Shown here one piece after another: positions 1 through 6,759 of a stretch of DNA of 8,122 bases. The notes under the pieces are model-generated. The model ran no database searches. It saw only the letters and a list, made by a program, of their open reading frames with translations, and was not told the DNA's origin. Numbering within the stretch: position 1 is the stretch's first letter; each line of letters opens with the position of its first letter. Made by a program: the position numbers and the translations under genes. Source of the DNA: Clostridia bacterium (lineage in GTDB: Bacteria > Bacillota_A > Clostridia > Christensenellales > Aristaeellaceae); NCBI GenBank assembly GCA_017398245.1, contig JAFQGN010000201.1, forward strand, positions 1 through 8,122, in the 5' to 3' direction.

Positions 1-779
1 GCAAGATGAATATCGGCGGCGAGGCGCTGCGCGTGGAAAACCTTTCCCACGGCCGCGATTTCCAGAACATCTCTTTCACTTTGCACAGCGGAGAGATCCT
101 CGGTTTTACCGGCCTTTTGGGCGACGGCCGAAGCGAGTTGTTCACCTCCGTATTCGGCGCCGCGCCGGATTATACCGGCGATATCTACGTCTCCGGAAAA
201 AGAATGCACATGCGCTCCACAACAACTGCCTACAAGGCAGGCCTTGGCTATGTGCCGCGCAACCGCAAGGAAAACGGCATCATCCGCGATATGTCCATCC
301 TGCATAACGGCTCCATCGTCACGTATGAGGCCATCCGCAAGGGCCTGCTCATCGATCATAAGCGCGAGCTTGGGAATATGGAAAAGAACAAGGCCGAGCT
401 CTCTATCAAAATGGGCGAAATGGATGATCTGATCACCAGCCTGTCGGGCGGCAACCAGCAAAAGGTCGTTCTGGCCAAGTGGCTCTCCGCCGCGCCGAAG
501 GTGCTCATCTTCGACAACCCGACCCAGGGCGTGGACGTGGGCGCAAAAGAAGAGATCTACGATATCATCCTTCGCCTTGCGGAAGAGGGCGTGGGTATCG
601 TGATCCTCTCCAGCGAAGCGCAGGAGGTCATCCGCCTGTGCGACAGGACCGTGGTCATGTATCACGGCAAGGAGCAGGGCGTTCTTGAAGCGGAGGAAAT
701 GACGGAAAGCAATATCATGGTCCTGGCGACCGGCGGCGATAAGAGCATGCTGGGCGCGGGCAAAGGAGCGGAGAAATGA
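1..779 (+). CDS. Sugar ABC transporter ATP-binding protein, RbsA/MglA type, C-terminal half (5' partial)
   Basis: This is the ATPase subunit of a CUT2-class (ribose/galactose-type) sugar importer and acts on the cytoplasmic face with the permease that follows. Only the second of two nucleotide-binding domains is in the window. The frame is open to the left edge (the codon before the Met at base 6 is AAG), so that Met is unlikely to be the true start; family members are about 500 residues and about 257 are seen here. Counting from that Met: a degenerate Walker A (GLLGDGRSEL, about 36-45, Arg in place of Lys, usual for domain 2 of this family), the ABC signature LSGGNQQK (146-153), Walker B VLIFD (166-170), then NPTQGVDVGAKEEIY, and SSE (202-204) in the H-loop region. 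The residue after Walker B is Asn171 (codon AAC, 516-518), where RbsA has Glu. The stop overlaps the permease start by four bases. The family call is firm; the substrate is not readable. Confidence 0.95.
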   Translation, partial: KMNIGGEALRVENLSHGRDFQNISFTLHSGEILGFTGLLGDGRSELFTSVFGAAPDYTGDIYVSGKRMHMRSTTTAYKAGLGYVPRNRKENGIIRDMSILHNGSIVTYEAIRKGLLIDHKRELGNMEKNKAELSIKMGEMDDLITSLSGGNQQKVVLAKWLSAAPKVLIFDNPTQGVDVGAKEEIYDIILRLAEEGVGIVILSSEAQEVIRLCDRTVVMYHGKEQGVLEAEEMTESNIMVLATGGDKSMLGAGKGAEK

Positions 780-2590
780 TGAAGGGAACAAAGACGCTTG
801 GCATGCTGGTGGCCGTACTGGCCGTCGTCGTGCTCATCTGCGGCATCGTCGGCTCGGGGCTGGATACGAACACCGGCGCGCTCGGCCAAAAGATGATCCA
901 GGCTCAGGAACTGTATAACGAGATCTCGGCCCACCAGAAGGCCGTGGAAAAGACCTCGCCTTCTTCCATCAAGAAGGCCTCCAGCGCCCTCAGTTCGGCG
1001 GAAAGCGCCGTCGAAAAGGCGCAGGGCGCGCTGGACGACATGCTCGCTCTGCATGCGGGCTTGGAAACCAACATGGCCTCCGGCGATGAAACGGTAGACG
1101 CGCTGCTCGCCGCCGTTGCCAATGCCGGAGAAGGCGCAGATATTGCCGATGTGCAGTCCGTGGCCGATTCCATGGTCCTTGAACTGTACGATTCCTTCGC
1201 GCAGGACGCCTACAAGGCCGTCAACGGCGCGGAGGACAAGGCCGTTACCGCGCAGAAGGGCATCTCCGAGGTGCTTTCCGCCGTCGGCTCTTCCTATGAA
1301 ACGGAAATGACCGCCGAGACCGAATGGCCCACGTGCTCCACCGGCGAAGAATACATCGCCGCCGCCGAAGCCGCCCTCGCCCGTGCGAACGAGCTCGTTC
1401 CCGCGGCGCAGGCGATCGTCGCCGAGGCGGACGAAGCCGCCGCTGCTGCGGCCAAGGTCGCTGCGGCAGACAAGATGGACGTCCAGAGCCGCTTCATCGT
1501 CTTTGTCGAGCTGAACTGGATCGGCTTTATCTTCACCTCCGTGCTCCTGCTTGCCGTGGCGGCGGTCATGCTGTTCGCTGCGCAGAAGTTTATGGACGCA
1601 TGGCGCAAGGTGCCGGTGTTCTCCACCGCCATGGCCGCGCTCGTCATGGCCGCGATCATGACCTACGCCCTCGGCTTCCATTTTGAGACCATCGGCGAAT
1701 GGGCCGCGTACTGGTTCAATAACTCCATGAACGTGCTGCGCGCCAATTCCTCCGTGGGTATGATCGCGCTGGGCATGACCTTCGTCATCATCTCCGGCGG
1801 TATCGATCTGGCCGTCGGTTCTACCCTCGCGGGCGTTTCCACCGTCATCATGTGCCTGATCGACGTCGGCCAGAACGGCCTTCTGACCAACATGGGCATA
1901 ACGGGCCTTCCGGCCTACATCATCGCCTGCGTCGCGGGCATTGCTGCCGGCCTCGCGTTCGGCGCTATCACCGGCGGCGTGATCACCAAGGGCAAGGTCC
2001 CGCCGTTCATCGTCACGCTGGGCATGATGCAGATCATCCGCTCCGTCGCCCAGTACTTCACCAAGAGCTATAACCCCGACGTGCCCAAGGAATTCCAGGC
2101 CCTGGCCAACACCGTCATCGGCGGTCAGATGCTCCTGCCCATCCTGTACTGGCTGGTGCTGGCGGTCATTTTGCACATCGTCTCCAGGCACACCGCCTTC
2201 GGCCGCCATGTCTATGCGGTCGGCTCTAACGAGCGCACCACCATGCTCTCGGGCATCAACGTGGACAAGGTGAAGATGAAGGTCTATGTGCTCATGGGCT
2301 TCATCGTCGCTTTGGCCTCCATTGCGCAGGTCGCGCGCCTTCGCGGCGTCGACGTCGCCTCGGCCGGCAACGGCTACGAGATGAACGCCATCGCGGCGGT
2401 CGTCGTCGGCGGAACCAGCATGGCCGGCGGCAAGGGCTCCATCCTCGGCACAGTGCTGGGCGTTCTGATCATCGGCATCATGAACAACCTGCTGGTGCTG
2501 CTCAGTGTCGACTCCTTCCTTTCCGCCGCGTTCACCGGCGCGATCGTCATCGCCGCCGTGCTCATGCAGCGCAAGGAAAAGAACGCATAA
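776..2590 (+). CDS. RbsC-type sugar ABC transporter permease with large N-terminal extracytoplasmic helical insertion
   Basis: Membrane subunit of the sugar importer, 604 residues against about 320 for E. coli RbsC. The C-terminal part (about 279-600) is a full RbsC-like permease, shown by GMTFVIISGGIDLAVGS (333-349), KGKVPPFIVTLGMM (405-418), LSGINVDKVK (491-500) and AIAAVVVGGTSMAGGKG (538-554). In front of it lie a first TM helix (about 7-27), about 210 Ala/Glu/Lys-rich helical residues (about 30-240), and a further TM helix (about 247-270) followed by KFMDAWRK, which fits a cytoplasmic loop. The two extra TM helices keep the canonical orientation of the permease. The frame is uninterrupted, so the insertion is not a frameshift artefact. 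GGAG at 765-768 favours the first of two adjacent ATG codons. The ATGA overlap implies translational coupling to the ATPase. Permease identity is very secure; the role of the insertion is unknown. Confidence 0.95.
   Translation: MMKGTKTLGMLVAVLAVVVLICGIVGSGLDTNTGALGQKMIQAQELYNEISAHQKAVEKTSPSSIKKASSALSSAESAVEKAQGALDDMLALHAGLETNMASGDETVDALLAAVANAGEGADIADVQSVADSMVLELYDSFAQDAYKAVNGAEDKAVTAQKGISEVLSAVGSSYETEMTAETEWPTCSTGEEYIAAAEAALARANELVPAAQAIVAEADEAAAAAAKVAAADKMDVQSRFIVFVELNWIGFIFTSVLLLAVAAVMLFAAQKFMDAWRKVPVFSTAMAALVMAAIMTYALGFHFETIGEWAAYWFNNSMNVLRANSSVGMIALGMTFVIISGGIDLAVGSTLAGVSTVIMCLIDVGQNGLLTNMGITGLPAYIIACVAGIAAGLAFGAITGGVITKGKVPPFIVTLGMMQIIRSVAQYFTKSYNPDVPKEFQALANTVIGGQMLLPILYWLVLAVILHIVSRHTAFGRHVYAVGSNERTTMLSGINVDKVKMKVYVLMGFIVALASIAQVARLRGVDVASAGNGYEMNAIAAVVVGGTSMAGGKGSILGTVLGVLIIGIMNNLLVLLSVDSFLSAAFTGAIVIAAVLMQRKEKNA
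860..1495 (+). other. Region encoding the extracytoplasmic coiled-coil/helical module of the permease (residues about 29-240)
   Basis: The segment between the first two TM helices is low in Gly and Pro and rich in Ala, Glu, Lys and Ser. Two stretches show unbroken 3-4 hydrophobic spacing: I65, A68, L72, A75, V79, A82, L86, M89 and L96 (with His at 93), and I194, A197, L201, A204, V208, A211, V215, A218. Other likely helices are at about 35-60 and 122-175. Four helices between two TM segments resembles the layout of four-helix-bundle sensor domains in chemoreceptors, but this is a resemblance of layout only and no HAMP-like segment follows. The single Cys (187) and a WPTC turn sit just before the last helix. 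Function unknown. Confidence 0.7.
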
Positions 2591-2602
2591 TCATCTGTCA
2601 GA

Positions 2603-2647
2603 AAAGAGGGACCTTTTCCGGAACCACACGGCAAAGGCTCCCTCTTT
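2603..2647 (+). terminator. Intercistronic hairpin between permease and methyltransferase genes (attenuator, weak terminator or mRNA stabiliser)
   Basis: The arms AAAGAGGGA (2603-2611) and TCCCTCTTT (2639-2647) are perfectly complementary over 9 bp. The stem continues after one bulged C (2638) with CCTTT (2612-2616) against AAAGG (2633-2637), then CCG (2618-2620) against CGG (2629-2631), closing on an 8-base loop. The only T run lies inside the 3' arm and the next bases are GCGC, so it lacks the usual U tract of a strong intrinsic terminator. It sits 12 bases after the permease stop and ends 18 bases before the next start. Partial termination, or protection of the upstream transporter mRNA, is more likely than full termination. 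Confidence 0.55.
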
Positions 2648-2665
2648 GCGCATCCGGAGGATACT

Positions 2666-3418
2666 ATGCAAGGGTATACCGATGTAAACGCAAAGGTTTT
2701 TGATCGCTGGAACAAAGAGGGCTGGGAATGGGGCGTGCCGATCGACCATGCTGCATTTGTGCGCGCCAAGGAGGGGGAGTGGTCCGTCCTGCTCACGCCC
2801 ACGCGCCCCGTTCCGGCGCATTGGTTTGGCGAACTGCAGGGCAAGCGCGTGCTCGGGCTGGCCTCGGGCGGCGGGCAGCAAATGCCAGTTTTCGCAGCCG
2901 CCGGAGCAGTTTGCACCGTGCTGGATTATTCGCTCAGCCAGCTGGAGAGCGAGCGCATGGTCGCCGTGCGCGAAGGCTACGAGATCGGGATCGTCCGCGC
3001 CGATATGACAAAGCCGCTTCCCTTTGCAGACGAGCAGTTCGACCTCATCTTCCATCCCGTCTCCAATTGCTATATCGAGCAGGTCGAGCCGCTCTGGAAG
3101 GAATGCGCGCGCGTTCTCAAAAAGGGCGGCGCGCTGCTGGCCGGGTTCGATAACGGCGTGAATTACGCCTATGGAGACGACGAGAGCAAGCTGTGCTACA
3201 AACTGCCCTTTAACCCGCTCAAGGATGAAAAACTGTACGAAGATTCCATCAAAAACGACTGGGGCGTTCAGTTTTCCCATACCATAGAGGAGCAGATCGG
3301 CGGCCAGCTGCGCGCGGGCTTCCGTCTGGCTGATATTTATCAGGATACCAACGGCGCGGGCCTGCTCCACGAGCATGGCGTGCCTTGTTATTATGCAACA
3401 CTGGCCATCAAAGAATAG
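2666..3418 (+). CDS. Class I SAM-dependent methyltransferase, substrate unknown
   Basis: A 250-residue cytoplasmic protein with a Methyltransf_11-like Rossmann core. Visible motifs are motif I VLGLASGGGQQ (62-72, the glycine-rich SAM loop), the acidic residue ending strand 2 in TVLDYS (Asp87, expected to bind the SAM ribose), RADMTKPLPF (111-120, with Asp113 near the adenine), DLIFHPVSNCYIE (126-138, strand 4) and ARVLKKGGALLAGF (148-161, strand 5). The N-terminal stretch with several Trp residues (15-53) and the tail after about 165 probably form the acceptor pocket; they match no acceptor class that I can name. The start is set by GGAGG at 2656-2660, five bases before the ATG. It lies between the transporter genes and the rhamnosidase on the same strand, 21 bases before the latter, so co-transcription is likely. 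It has no evident step in sugar breakdown; methylating or demarking an imported aglycone is conceivable but unsupported. Confidence 0.88.
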   Translation: MQGYTDVNAKVFDRWNKEGWEWGVPIDHAAFVRAKEGEWSVLLTPTRPVPAHWFGELQGKRVLGLASGGGQQMPVFAAAGAVCTVLDYSLSQLESERMVAVREGYEIGIVRADMTKPLPFADEQFDLIFHPVSNCYIEQVEPLWKECARVLKKGGALLAGFDNGVNYAYGDDESKLCYKLPFNPLKDEKLYEDSIKNDWGVQFSHTIEEQIGGQLRAGFRLADIYQDTNGAGLLHEHGVPCYYATLAIKE

Positions 3419-3439
3419 ATATTTTCGGAGGGATACACG

Positions 3440-6043
3440 ATGATCATCAGCAACATCCGCGTTCAGCATATCGAAAAGCCGCTGGGCTGGGAAGTGACCA
3501 GGCCCACCGTCACCTGGCTCGTGGAGGGCGCGCAGGGCAAAGCGCAGGAAAGCGCAAAGGTGGAGATCCTGCAGGCCGGAAAGAGCGTGTTCGCGCTGGA
3601 GGGGAAGGAGCTTTCCAATACCGGCGTCACCTGTGATGTGCAGCTTCAGCCCCGCACCCGCTACGAGGTGCTCGTCACCGTGTGCGATGAAACCGGCGAC
3701 AGCGCCACCGGCGAGAGCTGGTTCGAAACCGGCAAGATGGACGAGGAATGGCAGGCGCAGTGGATCGCCGCGCCCTTTGCCCAGAGAGAATACCCCGTCC
3801 TGTCCACCACGGTGGAACTGGCCGCAAAGCCGCAGCAGGCGCGCATCTATGCCGTGGGCCTTGGCGTATATGAACTGTATGTCAACGGCCGCAAAGCCGG
3901 TACGGAAGTGCTTTCCCCAATGTATAACGATTATAACCTCTGGATCCAGACTATGACCTTCGATGTGACCGACCTTCTGCGCACCGGCGAAAACGAAATT
4001 TCCGTCATGCTGGGCGAAGGCTGGTACATGGGCCAGTTCGGTTTTGGCGGCGGCGCGAAGTGCATCTTCGGCGACAAGATGCAGCTCCTGCTCGAAGGCC
4101 ATGTACAAATGGAAAACGGTGAAGAGACCGTGTTCGGCACCGATCCCGCAAGCTGGACCTGCACGCACAGCCCGGTCGTCTCCTCCGGCATATACGACGG
4201 CGAAGTCTTCGATGCCACGACCGAGCCCGGCGCGCCCGTCCCCGCCATCGCAGTGGATGCGCCCAAGGGCCCGCTGATGGACCGTCTCAGCCCCGCCGTG
4301 AAGGTCATCGAGCGCCTCAACGGAGCCAAGCTGCTCATCACCCCCAAGGGCGAACGCGTTCTGGACTTCGGCCAGGTCATGACCGGCTGGGTCGAATTCG
4401 ACTGCGATCTGCCCAAGGGCAGCAAGGTCTATCTCCAGTACGGCGAACTGTTGCAGGACGACTGCTTCTACCGCGATAACCTGCGCAGCGCGCTTGCCGA
4501 ATTCACTTATATTTCAGGCGGCACGCGCACGCTCGTCCGCCCGCATTTCACCTTCTATGGCTTCCGCTACGTAAAGGTGGAGGGCATGGACATCGTCGAC
4601 CCCAAGGCGTTCACCGGCTGCGTCATCCATTCCGAACTCGCGCCCACCGGCCGCATCGAGACCGGCAACGCCAAGCTCGATCGCCTGTTCGAAAACGCCA
4701 TGTGGTCCCAGCGCGGCAATTTCCTCGACACGCCTACCGATTGCCCGCAGCGCGACGAGCGCATGGGCTGGACGGGCGACGCCCAGGTCTTTGCGCCCAC
4801 GGCCTGCTATAATATGTATTCCCCGGCTTTCTACCGCAAGTTTATGTTCGATATGCTCGTCGAACAGCGCGAACTGGAAGGCTCCGTCCCGTTTGTCGTG
4901 CCGGATGTGCTCTCCATCATCAACAGGGGCGCAAGCGACGGCATCTTTGCCTATGCCGCCGGCTCCTGCGCCTGGGGCGACGCCGCCACCGTCATCCCGT
5001 GGACGGTCTACCGCTTCTATGGCGATAAGCAGCTGCTGGCCGATCAGTACGAGAACATGACCCTCTGGGCCGATTGGATCCACGCGCAGGATGAGGGCGA
5101 TTTCCTCTGGCGCAAGGGCTTCCATTTTGCGGACTGGCTCGCGCTGGACAACCCCGTGCAGGGCTCCTCTTTCGGCGGGACCGATCCGTACTACATCGCC
5201 TCCGTCTACTATTACTATTCCACTGTCCTGTGCGCCAAGGCTGCGTGCGCGCTGGGCAAGGCGGAAGACAAGCAGAAGTATGCTGAGCGCTCGGAGAAGA
5301 TCAAGGCCGCCATCCGCAAGGAGTTCTTCACCGCCACCGGCCGCATCGCCGAGCCCACGCAGACCGCCATGGCCCTTGCTCTGTATTTCGATCTCATGCC
5401 CGAGGAGCATAAGCCGAGGCTCGTGAACGATCTCAAGAACAAGCTGATTAGCAAGGATATCCACCTCGATACCGGCTTTGTCGGCACCTATTTCCTGCTG
5501 CCCGTGCTCACCAAAATCGGCCTGCACGATTTCGCCGTCCAGCTCCTTCTCAATGAAGATTTCCCGTCCTGGCTGTACGAGGTCAATATGGGCGCGACCA
5601 CCATCTGGGAGCGCTGGAATTCCGTCCTGCCCAACGGCTATGTTTCCGATACGGGCATGAACTCCATGAACCACTATGCCTACGGCTCCATCGTGGAGTG
5701 GATCTATTCCACCCTCTGCGGCCTCAAGCCCGACGATACCGCCCCCGGCTTCAAGAAGGCCGTCATCGCCCCGCTGACCGACCCGCGCCTGCCCGGCATG
5801 AAGTGCGAATACACCTCCGCCGCCGGCCTGTATAAGGCGGGCTGGGAGCGCGAAAACGGCCAGATCCACTATCATATCGAGATCCCGTTCGACGCGCAGG
5901 CCGCTTTCATTCCCGAGAAGGCCGACACAGCTCTCACGGTCAACGGCGTCGAGACCAGCGGCGAGCAGGTGCTCACTGCTGGCGTCTACGATATCTACTG
6001 CTCCGAACAGGACGTCGCCACTGAGTACTTCAAGCTGAAATAA
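3440..6043 (+). CDS. Alpha-L-rhamnosidase, glycoside hydrolase family 78
   Basis: An inverting glycosidase releasing terminal alpha-L-rhamnose from oligosaccharides or plant glycosides. It has 867 residues, a normal length for GH78. Order seen: an N-terminal beta-sandwich (about 1-98) opening with the family-typical IRVQHIEKPLGW; a Bac_rhamnosid_N-like beta domain (about 105-270, with YAVGLGVYELYVNGRKAG and LGEGWYMG); a middle beta domain (about 285-395, with LDFGQVMTGW and GFRYVKVEG); the (alpha/alpha)6 catalytic barrel (about 400-760); and a C-terminal beta domain (about 765-855). The hallmark DTPTDCPQRDERMGWTGD (430-447) supplies the likely general acid Glu440 and the conserved Asp434 and Asp447. 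GATTIWERW (718-726) supplies the likely base Glu724. No signal peptide or TM helix is present, so it should act in the cytoplasm on imported substrate. GGAGGG at 3427-3432 fixes the start. The esterase gene follows after 12 bases. Linkage preference cannot be read from sequence. Confidence 0.97.
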   Translation: MIISNIRVQHIEKPLGWEVTRPTVTWLVEGAQGKAQESAKVEILQAGKSVFALEGKELSNTGVTCDVQLQPRTRYEVLVTVCDETGDSATGESWFETGKMDEEWQAQWIAAPFAQREYPVLSTTVELAAKPQQARIYAVGLGVYELYVNGRKAGTEVLSPMYNDYNLWIQTMTFDVTDLLRTGENEISVMLGEGWYMGQFGFGGGAKCIFGDKMQLLLEGHVQMENGEETVFGTDPASWTCTHSPVVSSGIYDGEVFDATTEPGAPVPAIAVDAPKGPLMDRLSPAVKVIERLNGAKLLITPKGERVLDFGQVMTGWVEFDCDLPKGSKVYLQYGELLQDDCFYRDNLRSALAEFTYISGGTRTLVRPHFTFYGFRYVKVEGMDIVDPKAFTGCVIHSELAPTGRIETGNAKLDRLFENAMWSQRGNFLDTPTDCPQRDERMGWTGDAQVFAPTACYNMYSPAFYRKFMFDMLVEQRELEGSVPFVVPDVLSIINRGASDGIFAYAAGSCAWGDAATVIPWTVYRFYGDKQLLADQYENMTLWADWIHAQDEGDFLWRKGFHFADWLALDNPVQGSSFGGTDPYYIASVYYYYSTVLCAKAACALGKAEDKQKYAERSEKIKAAIRKEFFTATGRIAEPTQTAMALALYFDLMPEEHKPRLVNDLKNKLISKDIHLDTGFVGTYFLLPVLTKIGLHDFAVQLLLNEDFPSWLYEVNMGATTIWERWNSVLPNGYVSDTGMNSMNHYAYGSIVEWIYSTLCGLKPDDTAPGFKKAVIAPLTDPRLPGMKCEYTSAAGLYKAGWERENGQIHYHIEIPFDAQAAFIPEKADTALTVNGVETSGEQVLTAGVYDIYCSEQDVATEYFKLK

Positions 6044-6055
6044 GGAGGATACCCG

Positions 6056-6670
6056 ATGAACGGCTTTGAATTTCGCGCCGCGTGCTACCGCAGGCTGAAC
6101 AAAACCGCGAAAAAAGGCGCCATCGTGCTCGCCGGCTCGTCTCTTTGCGAACAGTTCCCCGTCAACGAGCTGCTCATGAGCAGGGGAGAGAGCCTCACCG
6201 TCTATAACCGCGGCATTTCCGGCGATACGATCCACGGCTATCACAGCCGCATCCGCGACTGCGTGATCGACCTCGCCCCCTCCAAGCTGTTCATCAACAT
6301 CGGCACGAACGATATGAACGGCGGCGCAAGCGGCGCGGACGACATCTGCGCGAACTATTCCGCGCTCCTGCGCGATATCATGGCGCAGCTGCCCGAGTGC
6401 GAGATCTTCGTCCTTTCCTATTATCCCATCAATCCGCAGGTGCACGCGCTCTCGCCCTGGCAGAGCGGCCGCACCAACGAGCGCATCGGCGAGATCAACG
6501 CCCGCGTCAGGGCCATGGCCGAAGAGCTTGGCCTCAAGTGGATCGACGTGAGCACGCCTTTGATGGACGAAAACGGCGATCTGCGCGCCGAGCTGGCTAC
6601 CGACGGCGTCCATATGTATCCCGACGCCTACGAGCTCGTTCTGGACACGCTCCTGCCGTACATGAAGTAA
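6056..6670 (+). CDS. SGNH/GDSL-family hydrolase, probable carbohydrate O-acyl (acetyl) esterase
   Basis: A 204-residue single-domain esterase. The SGNH blocks are all present: block I IVLAGSSLCEQF with nucleophile Ser29; block II NRGISGDT (51-58, oxyanion Gly53 or Gly56); block III INIGTNDMN (80-88, Asn85); and block V DGVHMYPDAY (183-192, Asp183 and His186). With no signal peptide it should be cytoplasmic. It follows the rhamnosidase by 12 bases, with AAGGAGG (6042-6048) overlapping that gene's stop codon, so the two are almost certainly one transcript. Deacetylation of an imported acetylated rhamno-oligosaccharide or glycoside before or after GH78 cleavage is a sensible inference from position. 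Lysophospholipase- or thioesterase-like activities in the same superfamily cannot be excluded from sequence alone. It is the last gene before a strong terminator. Confidence 0.92.
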   Translation: MNGFEFRAACYRRLNKTAKKGAIVLAGSSLCEQFPVNELLMSRGESLTVYNRGISGDTIHGYHSRIRDCVIDLAPSKLFINIGTNDMNGGASGADDICANYSALLRDIMAQLPECEIFVLSYYPINPQVHALSPWQSGRTNERIGEINARVRAMAEELGLKWIDVSTPLMDENGDLRAELATDGVHMYPDAYELVLDTLLPYMK

Positions 6671-6675
6671 AATCA

Positions 6676-6723
6676 GCGAGAAACCCCTTTCTTTAGGAAA
6701 AGAAAGGGGTTTCTCGCGCTTTT
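6676..6723 (+). terminator. Strong Rho-independent terminator after the esterase gene
   Basis: A perfect 18-bp inverted repeat, with arms GCGAGAAACCCCTTTCTT (6676-6693) and its exact complement at 6700-6717, closes on a six-base loop (TAGGAA). It is followed after GC by TTTT (6720-6723) and lies 6 bases after the esterase stop. Stem length and the central C4/G4 block make this a very stable hairpin, though the U tract is short. It marks the 3' end of the transporter/rhamnosidase/esterase transcript. Read on the minus strand the arm is also followed by a T run (complement of 6669-6672), but no minus-strand gene is nearby. Confidence 0.88.
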
Positions 6724-6731
6724 CCCTAAAG
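6691..6731 (+). repeat. Alternative stem overlapping the terminator (mutually exclusive pairing)
   Basis: CTTTAGGAAAAG (6691-6702), which is the loop and apical stem of the terminator, is also complementary to CTTTTCCCTAAAG (6719-6731) with a single bulged C, giving a possible 12-bp stem around a 16-base loop. It would use the U tract and part of the terminator's 3' arm, so both structures cannot form fully at once. The 18-bp terminator should win on stability. The second pairing could be a decayed duplication or a real alternative fold. Confidence 0.4.
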
Positions 6732-6748
6732 AAACCAATTTGGAAAAC

Positions 6749-6759
6749 GTAAAGTTTAC
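6749..6759. promoter_or_regulatory. Possible operator: short inverted repeat overlapping the -35 element
   Basis: GTAAA-G-TTTAC is a perfect 5+1+5 palindrome, with its right arm inside the -35 hexamer. Half-sites GTAAA/TTTAC resemble those bound by LacI-family sugar repressors, and the position would block RNA polymerase. The palindrome is short and AT-rich and occurs once here, so chance is a real alternative. No regulator gene lies in the window. Confidence 0.3.

Noticed and set aside
6..8. ATG at base 6 as the start of the ATPase gene
   Set aside because: The frame is open upstream to the window edge and the protein begins directly at the start of the second nucleotide-binding domain, so this is an internal Met of a truncated gene.
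776..1500. The long N-terminal part of the permease as a separate gene or a frameshift joining two genes
   Set aside because: The frame runs without interruption, the TM helices flanking the insertion give a consistent topology, and no good ribosome binding site plus start precedes the permease core.
662..2209. 515-codon open frame on the minus strand opposite the permease
   Set aside because: Its codons are in exact register with the sense codons, so it is open simply because the sense gene lacks TTA, CTA and TCA. The product is His/Gly/Asp-rich with no recognisable domain, and the sense gene is certain.
2591..2665. Independent promoter for the methyltransferase gene
   Set aside because: No -35/-10 pair at suitable spacing was found; the gap is mostly taken up by the hairpin and the ribosome binding site.
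2591..4168. 525-codon minus-strand frame opposite the methyltransferase and the start of the rhamnosidase
   Set aside because: Again codon-register-locked to both sense genes and runs through the intergenic gap. No motif in the translation; both sense genes have clear family motifs and ribosome binding sites.
6742..6755. Catabolite-repression (cre/CcpA) site before the epimerase promoter
   Set aside because: Aligned on the CG at 6748-6749 the stretch misses the cre consensus at about four fixed positions, including most of the right half.
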